From Climacium dendroides (lineage: Eukaryota > Streptophyta > Bryopsida > Hypnales > Climaciaceae): a stretch of DNA of 64,000 nt. A program made the translations under genes and the position numbers. Under the pieces are notes generated by a model that was given only the letters and a program-made list of their open reading frames with translations, made no database searches and was not told the origin of the DNA. Numbering within the stretch: the first letter of the stretch is position 1; each line of letters opens with the position of its first letter. The stretch is from positions 18,556,001 to 18,620,000 of the forward strand of contig OX467086.1 of assembly GCA_950106755.1 (NCBI GenBank). Direction: 5' to 3'. This document shows positions 47,647 to 58,694 of this stretch, one piece after another.

Positions 47647-47943
47647 TCAATCATCTTGATCGGGAGTGCTTGCGGGAGGGGTGGCATCTTGTTGTGGAGT
47701 GACTGGGATCGATTTCTTTTTTGGTAAAGAGAACCCTGAGGGAAACCCGTGACGGCTAGGGTCTGCCGGTCTTGTCTTTCGTCTTGGATTGGTTGCCTCC
47801 TGGACTTTCCCAGATGCTTCCTGGACTTTCCCAGATGCCTCCTGGACTTTGCCAGACCCGGATGCCTCCTGTTCTTCCCGAGATGCCTCCTGTTCTTTGT
47901 GAGGACGAACAGGTCCCTTTCCAGAACTCATGTTCTCCGCCAT
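47647..47943 (-). CDS. small hydrophilic protein with internal GKVQEAS repeats
   Basis: 98 codons from ATG 47943 to TGA 47647. The N-terminus MAENMSSGKGPVRPH is followed by tandem heptapeptide-like repeats (EEQEASG, GKVQEAS three times), then a basic middle NPRRKTRP and an acidic Pro/Thr tail TPPASTPDQDD. No signal peptide or membrane segment; predicted disordered, LEA-like in composition only. Upstream, an exon-like TTGTCTGAG/GTACGT donor is present twice because of the 115-bp duplication at 47950-48190, suggesting a spliced leader. I know no homolog. Confidence 0.45.
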   Translation of the reverse strand: MAENMSSGKGPVRPHKEQEASREEQEASGSGKVQEASGKVQEASGKVQEATNPRRKTRPADPSRHGFPSGFSLPKKKSIPVTPQQDATPPASTPDQDD

Positions 47944-47954
47944 TTAGAACTATT

Positions 47955-48190
47955 CTGCAATTCAGGCAATCAATTGTAATTCAATCTGCAATTCAAGCAA
48001 TCACTCGTAACCTGACCTGTGTGATCGGGTGAATATGCAGGGAACGTACCTCAGACAAGAGCTGCAAGCTTCAAGCAATCTGCAATTCAAGCAATCAATT
48101 GCAATCCTCAAGCAATCACTCGTAACTTGACCTGTGTGACCGGGTGAATATGCAGGGAACGTACCTCAGACAAGAGCTGCAAGCTTCAAC
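47955..48190. repeat. tandem duplication, 115-bp unit, two copies
   Basis: CTCGTAACYTGACCTGTGTG at 48004 and 48119, each followed by GAATATGCAGGGAACGTACC and ending CAAGAGCTGCAAGCTTCAA. It doubles a donor-like site of the small gene at 47647-47943. Confidence 0.88.
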
Positions 48191-48439
48191 GCCTTCAAGA
48201 GATGACAGAATCTAACGAAGGCCTCGTACGCCTTGAGGGCCAGCAGCCAGCTATATCAGCAGGGATGAGCTAGTTTGAAATGCTTAAATGAAAAAGGGCG
48301 GGCTGGAGTAAACTTGAATTCAGAAAAAGGCGGGGCTGATGGGACGACTGCCCCTTGCATGCAGTTAGACTCTAATTTGTGTTCCAATAAGCTCCTCCAC
48401 CAGCCTGTGTAAGCCTGTGTAGATGGGACATTTCATTAA

Positions 48440-50690
48440 CCCTTAAAAGGACGCAGCCCCTTGTGACTAAGGTAGGCACAAAAATTCTAGGCACAAAAAT
48501 TCTTGTATTATTGGACTAATATGTGCATTCTTTGTTTCTACAATGAACAATCAAGTCATTCATTGGCCACTTTTTCCACCTAAATATCGTTTAAGGGTAT
48601 TCCATATGTCATTTTCCCACTCATTTCCTTCTCTCAACATCAATTTTGTTAAGTTGGCATATTCCCACAAACGTGGTGCTTTAATTTACGTTTAGACCAT
48701 GCATTTTGAAATCTATACCAATCCTAGATTGTAGAGCTTTGTGAAGATGCATCACAATTTTGGGTGTCCTAAATCGTGTCAATTCAAAGAACAAGATTGT
48801 CCATTTTTACCCTTCCTCTTCAACACCATTTCAATGGAACACTACCATTTAATTTAAATATTAATGAAATTTTGGTTGTAGAAGAATACTAGTTCCAAAT
48901 GAGGTTGATATGTGTGAAGTCCGTGCATGTAGTCACCATGCACCTTGTATCATGTATTTTCAGTAAAACTTTACTAGAAAGTCACCTTAAAGGTCATTAC
49001 TTAAAAAAAACTATACTACTAGGACTATACTTAAGACACCCCTTTCTCTTGTAGTGCTTGCATTCAATTCACATCCACCCTAACTTAGAAGAGGAGCTTG
49101 TATTTTCCTACATGCCCCCATCCATTGGCAAGCCAAAACAAGGTTGTTACATCAATCCAAGATTCAAATTTAAACCCCTAGTAATCAAACTAAGTTTGGA
49201 ATTTTGATAGAAGTGGCCAATTATAAGTAGGTTGCTTTTCTACGTGGTCCAAGATCATATATATGAGATTGAGATTATACTTGAGCAAAAATGGAATAAA
49301 TGTCAAGACATGCCCTGTTGCAATGTAGAAACTGAGGTGAGCGGTATACATTTGTTGTTGAGGGGTTGGCCTTTACCTCTTGAATAAAAACCAATACCAT
49401 GTTTGCTTGTCATTGCTTGGAGTCTAGTACAAGGCAGTCGAACTCGTCTTTGGAATCCCATTTGCTTCTACATCAATACCGTTTTGCATAGCCAACATAG
49501 AGTCAAGGGCAACAAAACGTCAAAACCTTACATTCTCACCTCAATTCAACTAGCGGCTAGCTTTTCCTCGTAGTTCTTTGAAGAACTGATCACATCCTAG
49601 AATTTAACTTGTCCATTTCAAATAGAACTCATCCTTAGTAATGAACAAGGTAGCATTGTATATATATATTTGGCCAAGCCAACACAATGGAGAGATGAGT
49701 GCACCCACACTTGAGCATCACAAGCAAATGGATTGGCATCTCCCAAATGGAGTAATTCCAAACACTCCATGTGCCCACCTCCAATCTTGTTGCTTCAGTA
49801 ATTAATGGGTTGGTTGTCCACCTCCATTGCCTACAAGAGATGAGCTTCTCCCAACAATCACGTAGTAGTGTTTTTAGTACTTTGACTTGGCCATGCAACA
49901 CGCCTTTGAATGTGCAACTTGCCAACCTATGTTTCATAACAATGTATGCCTTGTTTCATCAAAGGCATCCCATAACCAAACCTAGTTCATTGGCCAAAAA
50001 TATCCAATCCAAATTGCAAAGCCAAAACAAAATCGTAATAAAAATTTGCACTTTACGCAAGTGGACTAATTAATCCTCTTGAGCTAGTTTACACGGAGAT
50101 ATCCTCCTAGAAGACCCTAGTTTTTGATGATATTTTTGGAAGCAACAACATCAATTCTACACAAATTAAGATCAAATCGTTGGAGCCCAAAGACATATTA
50201 CTTTGATGACATAAACTACATACCAATATAGAATGATGTTATCCTAACAATTTAATCACTCTCACATGGAATTGTTTCAATTGCTTACAAGCACTTAGTT
50301 CAAGACATACAATATAAATAAAAAGAAGAATAGAAATGAGCCCACTTGTGCATCTCTATGCAGTTGTTTCTATCACAGTACATTGTCCTAACCATGATTG
50401 TGTCTACTTTTGCTTTGCCTCCATGTCAAAATGTGAAACATTGGTACAACAAGTGTAGATTTGTTCCCCAAAGTGACTCAAATGATAAACACCAAAGTGA
50501 CTCAAGACCATGAAGGGCTTGGTTGATGCTAATGGAAGTGCTTTTCAAAATGTACTTTGTAAAAGATTTTTCTTAACATAAAAAAATTGGTTGCATTTGC
50601 AAAAAAATATACAAGATAAGTACTCAAAGTAAAAGAAAACATGAGTGATGCTCAAAAACTACATTGAATTAAAGGAAATTTAAACCAAAC
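48440..50690. other. gene-poor DNA with old element remnants
   Basis: Contains the CACTA-like end at 49008-49056. The - strand frame at 49635-49937 is isolated and unrecognised. The segment 49300-50050 has slightly coding-like composition and may be an old gene remnant. Confidence 0.4.
49008..49056. mobile_element. solo right end of a CACTA-like element
   Basis: AGGACTATACTTAAGACACC followed by CCTTTCTCTTGTAGTG matches the right end of the complete element at 61166-61596. No left end was found nearby. Confidence 0.65.
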
Positions 50691-50691
50691 T

Positions 50692-51783
50692 TTAAATAAT
50701 CTTGCCTTGTATAGAGTTATAAGCTTCTATGTTTTGACAAGAATCGGGATGCAATTGAATCCAAACAAATTCTTCTACGTAACTTGTACTAGGACTTGTT
50801 AAACAAGCATGCTTGCAAGTATAGATGACAATGGTCCCCCAATCCATAGAATTAGGTTCATTATCAAGGTCTAGAAAACTTAGGAGTTGGGGCATAATTT
50901 GAAATTCAAATTGTCGTTGGTTGCCACAATGGGTGCATGCAGGAATGTTAATATCATTTGGTTGTCCTTGGAGAGAAAGCCATAAAGGCATTGCTTGTAG
51001 AGAATTGGACACCCTCAACACTTGATTTTGAGCCCTTGCAATTGTTGCCATGAACTTTTCCCATACTTGTTCATCTGGTGTTAAATCTTGAGTCTTTGTG
51101 AAATTGACACTTTCAAACTCATCATCTAACTCAATTTGCATGGGGGCTTCTAAAGGATTTTGTAGTACATCATTTATTGTTGGATTCACTTCCATTGTAC
51201 CATCATTAGAATTTTCATGTTCTATTGTATCGTTGTTGTCATCTTTGTCAATAAAAAGCTCTATCTCTGGCCACAATTTTATTTGATCTTCTAAGCAATT
51301 TGAAGTTCCTTTTTGCATTGCATTTTCCAATGTGGGGTGTATATGAGGTGATTGAATTCGAAATACCTTTATGCTTCGGCTAGGATTTTCCCCCAATTGT
51401 TTGTATTGTTGATGTTGGTCTTCTTGCAAGCATGTCATTTTAGAGCATATAAATACAAGTGTTGCTTGAGTAGGTATTCCTCTAAGATCATCTTTGTCAC
51501 AGAACACTTGCAAAAGAAATTACAAAGGACCATCACAAATCCCACATATAGTTTGAGATAAATATGGAAAGTTATTGTTTGAATCGAACCCTATTGTTGG
51601 ACACCCACCAACCTTGCTAAAAATAGAATGTCCTTCAAGAGCTATCTTTCTTGTGTATTCGGTTGATTCCAAAAATCCTAACCATATTCCTTCATCGTTC
51701 ATGTCATCATCACTTTCTGAATTAGATTCAACATCTTTGTTGTAAACATTATTTGAATTTTGTTGATTTGAAGTACTAGCCAT
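50692..51783 (-). pseudogene. PDCD2/TSR4-like protein, intronless, one in-frame stop
   Basis: ATG 51783 (or 51792) opens a frame of about 363 codons to TAA at 50692, broken only by TAA at 51520-51522 where GICDGPL is followed by FLLQVF; the family normally has Leu there, so TTA to TAA is the simplest change. N-terminal TYPP-type domain: IWLGFLE, KVGGCPTIGF, CGICDGPL, FICSKMTCLQEDQ. C-terminal PDCD2_C domain: CTHCGNQRQFEFQIMPQLL, MDWGTIVIYTCKHAC, YVEEFVWIQLHPD, with paired Cys preserved. Family members (yeast Tsr4, human PDCD2) chaperone ribosomal protein uS5 co-translationally. The absence of introns suggests a retrocopy. A sequencing error at one base would make it intact. Confidence 0.85.
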
Positions 51784-51792
51784 GTTGCACAA

Positions 51793-52940
51793 AGTCTAAA
51801 TTATTGAAATTATAAATTGTATATATTTGATATATAAAATCATTGATTATATTAACATTTTGAGTTATATTATTTATAAAAGAAGTCACTTTTACTTTTA
51901 TAATTATAAACTTACTTTAGTTTTTCTATATTTATTATTTTTTAAATTTCTTAATGAAAATATTTTAAAAATAAGCAATTAGACTTGCTTTGTAGGTCCA
52001 CATCTTACTAAACATTGTACTTTATTGCATTTTTCTTCACAAGAGGCTCTTTTACAACACACTATATGCATTGTAGACCTCACAAACTAATAGATTTCAT
52101 GTTTATAGAATAATAGAAAAATAAACCTTTAATTGTTCAAGGGTATTCACGGATAAACAACTAAACTTGGTACAAAACATGACTTTTTCAACGAAGTCTC
52201 TTGAAATATGAATCCAAATAGAAAATGCTAAAAATGATGCTTAGAAATTGTCCATTTGAACTTAATTCAAAAGAAATTCTAGATTTTTATCCAATGCATT
52301 TAGAACCATTTAACTTTGAGTATTTGTCAACTATACCAATTTGTTTATGTTGAATAACTTCTATATTACATTGCTTCATCAAACTATTGATGATGAATTA
52401 TTCATTACATTTTTTAAATAGTATGATTTTCAACATTTAGAAAGATGAGTTTAATTATACCATTTGGGGTGTGAGGAAGCCGTGTTGGAAAAGTATTCAT
52501 CAACTATTCATACAAGACTAAGAACATCCATACGCTTGTTTATATGTGAGTAAAAATTTAACCAAATTAAGATAGTTGAATGGAATTATATAGTGGTTAT
52601 ACCTTGTCCTTGGGGCTAGAGTGAATATCATAATGTAAATAGGCATTCATTTGGCATCAAACATTGGATTGAAGGGGTTTGAGGGCTCTAGAGGTCCATT
52701 TTAGACTTGTTCCCTAGGTTGGGAAAGCGTTAGAATATTTAAATAATAAAAAATTTAAAAATTTAAAAAATAAAAATTTAAAATTAATTGTTTAATTAAT
52801 ATTATTTGACATAGCACGGTCGGGGCCACGTCAGGTTGTTGATTTGGCAAGTTTCTCGTAGTTTTCTTATGCCTTCAAACCTCTTCTAATGAGACATTTG
52901 TATTCAACATTTTGAAGCACTGTTGAGAATATTGGATAAG
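51793..52940. other. AT-rich gap, nothing recognised
   Basis: Long A/T runs; no frame or repeat boundary supported. Confidence 0.5.
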
Positions 52941-53342
52941 TTAAAGTGATGTGCAAACTATTGAATACATTTTTGGACCATGAGTAAGGTAAAATTGGAA
53001 TTTACATGACAAGTGAGTGGAATCTTGATTCAAGGAGCGTAGTTGTGCATTAGACATAAGAAGTTGTGCCTGTAGTTGTTCACATTCTTCTTGTAATTTT
53101 TGCAATAGAGACTTAAGTTTGTGGTGTCTACTTTCAAAATTCACTTTGGATTTATTTTTAATTGGTTTGGATTTGCATGATTCAATTGATGCCATGATCA
53201 AACAACCATCGCCATTTCTCAATTTACATTCTTTGAGAGTGCTCATTGCTTCAAATAATGAAAGGAAGTATTTAGAATGGGCTATTTTGGGGTATATTTG
53301 GATCTTAAAGGGTTTTGGATAGAACCATGTAGAATTATGCAC
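52941..53342 (-). CDS. unidentified ORF with leucine-rich coiled coil
   Basis: 133-codon frame. From about residue 32 (MSTLKECKLRNGDG) a basic stretch (KPIKNKSKV) is followed by HHKLKSLLQKLQEECEQLQA and LLMSNAQLRSL, an amphipathic heptad pattern of about 35 residues resembling a basic-zipper-like dimerisation helix. No clear bZIP basic signature. May be a fragment of a larger gene. Confidence 0.3.
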   Translation of the reverse strand: MHNSTWFYPKPFKIQIYPKIAHSKYFLSLFEAMSTLKECKLRNGDGCLIMASIESCKSKPIKNKSKVNFESRHHKLKSLLQKLQEECEQLQAQLLMSNAQLRSLNQDSTHLSCKFQFYLTHGPKMYSIVCTSL

Positions 53343-53379
53343 TTCAATTTATACTAGATTATTTCAACCCATATGAAAT

Positions 53380-54185
53380 CTAGAATGAGAATAAGCTGCA
53401 ATTAAAAGAAGGGGGACCAATCCAAAACAAGAAAGGGCCTATAGATGAGATGATCTTTGACACTACGGTAAATTCAGCACAATACACAACTCGTAGTCTT
53501 TGGTTTGTTATTTCCCCTTTCATTGAATTTCTTGAATCATCAATTAATGATAAGTGGTCCCATGCAATTAAGAATTGTGGGTCAAGGCAAACCTTAGAAC
53601 GTAGGGGGTGCGATCTTGATGCTAGAAAGTTGCCCATCTTCAGGATCAAATCAAGTAAGAAGTAATGATTGCTTGCTTCATGGCCTAAGACTAGTTGATT
53701 TCATTATGGTTATGGCTATGGAAATCACAACTATTAGCCACTTATTTTCAATTGGCATGCTTGGAGAGGGTGACTATTTCCATTCTAAAAGAAATTTACA
53801 TAGAAGAAATTCACCTCTTTAAGGTGTGAATTTGATAGCTTAAGTACAGGAGCTAATTGATGTTTGGAGCTCGGTTTGGAGAGCCAAAAGAATACGTAGT
53901 TCATTTCTTTGGGGGGTTTGAATGATGTAATTGTGACTAATGTGGTAAATTTGATGCATAACTTTTATGAATGTTTTTTACAAGTCCATTAGGTTTAGAT
54001 CCTATTAATAGTAAGTTGTAGCTTTGAACATAGGGAGCCCATTGCTTGGTTCCACACTTTCTACCAATAGATATTAAACCTCGTAGAATTTGGTAAGTCT
54101 ATTGGGAGTGAGTAATTCTAGCTTGTGGTATAAGATATTTTAACATGCTTCTTGTAGTATTGTTGGAGTACTTTTGAGGAGTGTG
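53380..54185. other. unannotated stretch
   Basis: Overlapping short frames on both strands (53380-53649 -, 53450-53665 +, 53616-53822 +) with no recognised family. No repeat ends. Confidence 0.4.
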
Positions 54186-54404
54186 CACTAAAAGAACCCT
54201 ATGTTTATCTAGACATAGGTTGTCTAACTTGACGTTGTTTATCTAGATGTTCAATGTAGCAACCCCATGTTTTTATGCCATTGAAGATGTTACAGTGAAC
54301 GTCAATGTCGACATAAAAACATGGGGGGCTGCTACATTGAACATTTAGGTAAACAACTTCAAGTTAGACCACCCATGTCTAAATAAATATGCGATTCTAC
54401 TAGT
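54186..54404. mobile_element. foldback element, about 90-bp arms
   Basis: The left arm (ATCTAGACATAGGTTGTCTA ... CAATGTAGCAACCCCATGTT) is the near-complement of the right arm ending TTCTACTAGTA. Ends CACTAAAAGAACC and TACTAGTAGAATC suggest a CACTA-like MITE. The single-stranded form would make a long hairpin, so a small-RNA precursor is also conceivable. Confidence 0.7.
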
Positions 54405-54669
54405 AATGGAGTGTGTGTTTCATTGTGTTTTTGTTTTTTTTAAATTACAATTGTTTTAGGTGGGTGTTGGTTGCCACTGTGTGTAGTCACTAGAAATTGT
54501 ATTCATTGAAAGTTGTGCCACCCTTAATGGATAGAATCCTCTTGAGTGTTGTTTAGTTGCTTCATTTACTTGATGTTTTTACATCACAGTGAGGTAAAAT
54601 CAATGGTCGGTAGAATTGTGTTTGTTGTTTCAAATTGGAAGTGTTGAAAGTGATGTCCCACTTTAGAAA

Positions 54670-54900
54670 CAAATGCAAAATGGTCAAATTGTTATTATCC
54701 TATTATAAGAAGTTCTTTGGATCTGGATGAATAGAGACTTTAATAAAATGCGCTATCGCTTGCAAATATTTTTGCAATTTTTTCAAAATTTCTCAATCTA
54801 AATTCATACAACTCATTTTCTTGATTAGAAGTGACGAGAGTAATCTTACTAATTGCAAAACTCCAAAAGAAAAGGGATTTCTAGAAGACATTAGAGTTAA
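54670..54900. repeat. decayed duplicate of 46430-46690
   Basis: Shares GAAGTGACGAGAG, CCAAAAGAAAAGGG and the order of all segments with the 46 kb block. Differences are dominated by C-to-T and G-to-A, as in methylated, untranscribed copies. Frames are broken. Confidence 0.75.
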
Positions 54901-55227
54901 GCGTAAAGTGAACTCTAGTTTGTATGAGAGGTGTTAAAAGAAGGTTTAACTAGTACAAAAGAAATATAATACCAAACTCCATTGATGACACCCTAGCCAT
55001 TAGAGAAAAAAAGTGGCCCTCTCCAAGGCCGCTTCACAATACTCAAAGGACCCCGCAGTAAGCATTTTATTTGGGTTATTGAATTTTTTTTTCCCCTATT
55101 GTTGCTCACCTTGAATCACGATGTCGGATGGCTGTCACTAGTTCAAAAGCCAAGAACAAAATAATTTAAAATCAAGGTTTAGGATATATTAATGCATCTT
55201 AGCCCTTATTTTTAAGAGCCTTGTCAA

Positions 55228-55623
55228 ATTAAGTTGAATTTAGTTAAATTTTGCCACATTAAGTAGCTTTTGAAGCTAGTTGTCAAAGCCAATGGCAACT
55301 TGCTTCAAAAGCCACTCACTCAATTTTGTGTGATGGTGGAGGAGATGAGCCACTCTGTATACAAGTCGGGTAGTAGTAGGTGCAACTATCCACGTGGAAT
55401 ATGTAAATGAAGAGGATTAAGTAGGAGTGGTTGAATTCTTATTCTTCCTAATTTACATATCCCGTATGGATAGTTGCACCCACCACTACCCCACTTGTAT
55501 AAAGAGCGGCTCATCTCTTTCTATTCAAACATTGAAAATGAAGTAAGTGGCTTTTGAAAGTAGTTGCCTTTGGCTTTGGCAACTAGCTTCGAAAGCCACT
55601 TAATTTGGCTAAATTTAGCTTAA
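55228..55623. mobile_element. large foldback element, about 190-bp arms
   Basis: Arms 55228-55425 and 55440-55623 are imperfect complements: AAGTAGCTTTTGAAGCTAGT opposes ACTAGCTTCGAAAGCCACTT, and GGTGCAACTATCCACGTGG opposes CCGTATGGATAGTTGCACC. A short loop lies at about 55426-55439. No coding capacity. Confidence 0.8.
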
Positions 55624-55625
55624 CC

Positions 55626-57712
55626 TCTAAGTGCCCAGTTCAAATTCATTGAAATCCAAACCCTTTGGAGCTCATTCTCCTTAAACTACCATTCAAAATG
55701 AGATCCACAAAATATTGACCATACCGTTTGAAAGATAATAACAGTCAAACAAAGACAACCTTCCAAATCAAAGAGGCCACATTTGGGTCTATGGGGTGCT
55801 CAAAGGTTAATGGCCCAATGTATTTTAAATGCAATCCAATGGCCATGTACTCTTTTGTCGCAATGTGTTTTAAATATTGTTCAGAATTTGTTAGAAATTC
55901 ACACACTCTGATTGCACACATGTGACTTATTCTATAGGCTTCTTAGACCTCAAAAAATAAATTGGATTGTCACTATGTGGCGGCCCAACCAAGGGCTCAT
56001 ATTTTCTCTAATGTTGAGGTGCTTTAAGGAGTTGTGTCCTATATTTTTCTAAAACTTCATCTCTTGGTCTCCCATAGCTTAATTCTTATGCACACTTTAC
56101 GATTAAATCTAATGTAATGTGCAATTGCCATTCCTACTTTGATGGGGAATTGTGAGTGTTTTGATCTCCACCCTTGAGACTAAACATGCACAAGCAAGTT
56201 CTAAGTAAATTGGAGAAATTCTATGGGTGAGTGGTTGTAGTAAACGAGCTACCTTCCAAGCAATGGAGCTTTTGTACTAAATCCTATTTCTAATCTTCTA
56301 ATTGTAAATGATTGATAAGTTAGAGATCTAAAAGTCTAGGCTAGTTTGTGAATATCTAAGTTCAAGTTGAGAATATTCTAATCAATCTAAAAGTTAAACT
56401 ATCCTAAGTTGTACAACTTTGGTTTTTCCTTCCCGAATGATAAAAATCTTCAAATTTGACCTTAATTCCTAAAAGAAACTTATGGATGAAGTTTTGACAC
56501 TAGTTCTAACCTAAACTTCATCCATTGGTTTCTCTCAAACTCACTATCGATTCTAACTTTAGAGTTTTGGATAATTTTCATATATCCTAAGTTCTAATTT
56601 TCACTTGGTTTGGTCAACTTTTGTTGACTTGCACCCACATTTATCTTGTTTTAAGTTTAAACTTTATCCTATTCTAACTTCTTCAATTTTAATCTATTTT
56701 TTAAAGTAAAAATAGTTTTGGATTTCTAAAATTATCCCTTAAAAGTTTATAATACTAACTTGTTCCTAAAAATTCTTTTTAAATTTTATTTTAGTTTTCT
56801 ATTGTTTTACTAACCCCTTCTAATTTCTACTGTTACTTTGCAAATTTTTGATCTAAAAGTAATTCTATTTTTGACTTCCCTAATTTACTATCTGAAATTG
56901 ATAAATTACTCTAACTTTAACTTTTTTGGATAAAAGTTATTCACGGATGAAAGTTAACCGACTTGTGGTAAATCAAAGTTCATCCGTCAATTACTTTTCC
57001 TTGGACTTTCACTTTTTCCTTCTCTTTCAATTTTTGACTTTGACTTTTATCCTAGGTTCTATCAACTTCTTTTTTGAATTACTTTCTACTTTCCGCCTAC
57101 TTTTAAAGGTTAAACTTCATCCAAGCGTGGCTTCTAGAGTTTACATTGGCTTTTTAAGTTTAATATCTTTTTGGAAAGCTAAGGGAATTCTCTATGCGAT
57201 TCTAAATCCTAATTTTGCTTTTCTAATGGTTTTAGGGCCTGATTCTAAGTCCTAATTCGGTCCTAATGGCTAATTGAAAGTAAAATTAAAAATCAATTAG
57301 GGGTTGCATTTAGGCACTAACCTCATTGTTGGTAGTCTTGATTTCTTCAATTGGCTTCCAACTCCACGTGATTGTACACTCCGTCCATGGAATTTTTGAT
57401 TCTTGGTATTTGGTAAATCTTGGATTAACGCAAGTTTCACCTCTTCTTTTTTCCTTATCCAATTTCTTCAATTTTTCTCCTTCCTTCAACTTCTTTTGGA
57501 GGTTTTGCATATCTTCTAATCTTTCTTTGGTTTTTAAATAGTTCAAAGTCAACTTAAAAAAAAATCTAATCTATTGAAGCATCTAAGACTTTTGCTACAT
57601 GACTTGCTGGGCGGCTTCTCAGCCTCGGGTTGGCACTCTAGCCGGTACTGAGCAAGCTTGGTTGCGGTTGGTTGGTTGTTGGAACAAATTTCTGGACCCA
57701 AAATTCAAATGA
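55626..57712. other. AT-rich DNA, possibly old LTR-element interior
   Basis: Many TTTTAACTTT-type stretches; frames at 56926-57255 (+) and 57310-57552 (-, Lys/Glu-rich) are not recognised. Sequence just before 57713 (GTTGCGGTTGGTTGGTTGTT) resembles 60460-60475. Confidence 0.4.
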
Positions 57713-58694
57713 TTAACCCCTCACCACCCAAGGCCTAACTATGTCAAAAAGAAACCTTGCTTTTCGAGTGTTATAAGTCTAAATGTGAGTAAGTTATGAA
57801 AATCTCAATTGTACAATCTTGTAGTGTGCATGTTGTAGATGGTGTAAATCAAATTTGGGGTCATTTGACCGTATAGATTGAAAGATTATAATGTTTTAGT
57901 GTTGACAAAAGATGCTAAAGTTTTCCTAAAAACACATTTGGAGGTGAAATTCGATTTCTAAACCTACTCAAATGAAATAACTTTAAACTACAAAGTGATT
58001 TAAAATCAAAAGACAAACACTTTGGTGGAAAACAAAATCATTCAATTGACTCATTGCGTTTGCAAAATTGTTTTGAAATGTCAAAAAACAGTGAAAAAAG
58101 TAGCAAAAAAACACATCCATGGCTGAACCTACCTCTACTAAAATGCTTCTCAATCAATCATAACTTCTTGGATTCATATGAAATTTTTACCACAAGAACT
58201 AAACTAGTATGTGCAACTTTTCCAACAAAAATTGTTGAAAACAAACCCTGTCTGAAGAAGTTATAAGCCGCCAAAGTTCACGGTAATGCAAAAATGTATG
58301 GATTTTGAACTTCGAATTGCTCCCAAGCATTCAAAACAACTTGGATTGACATGAAATTTTTTTCACAATAAGTAGACTTTATGGGAAAAAAAACCCAACA
58401 AATTTTATTGAAAACTAACATTTGATGAAAAAGATACAAGCCCCCGAAGTTGCAACCATCTCATTGTAGTGTGGTGAACTCAAATTGAACCTGCAAACTT
58501 TGAATGGCTTTCAAAAACTCATTACATCTTGGATAGATCTGAAAATTTTACCACAAAAAATAGACTATTATGCGCAACTTTTCCAAAAAGTTTTTATTGA
58601 ATTTGGACATTGGATGCAAAAGTTACAACAGTTTCAAGTTGATTGCTAGACTATGTGAGGACACTTTTCGTCCCCTTGGGCGGTGAGGGGTTAA
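57713..58694 (+). mobile_element. TTAA-flanked non-autonomous DNA element, family 1, copy 3 (best preserved)
   Basis: TTAA 57713-57716 then CCCCTCACCACCCAAGG, and the right end CCTTGGGCGGTGAGGGG then TTAA 58691-58694. Terminal repeats about 17-20 bp with near-perfect symmetry. Nearly collinear with 16400-17412. No ORF of interest. Both TTAA flanks are intact, consistent with piggyBac-type target duplication. Confidence 0.85.

Noticed and set aside
48435..48460. TTAACCCTTAAAAGG as the left end of another TTAA element
   Set aside because: No matching inverted end followed by TTAA was found downstream.
49635..49937. - strand frame considered as a PPR-type remnant
   Set aside because: A few CGCTHLS-like words recall PPR proteins but no 35-residue repeat spacing could be shown.
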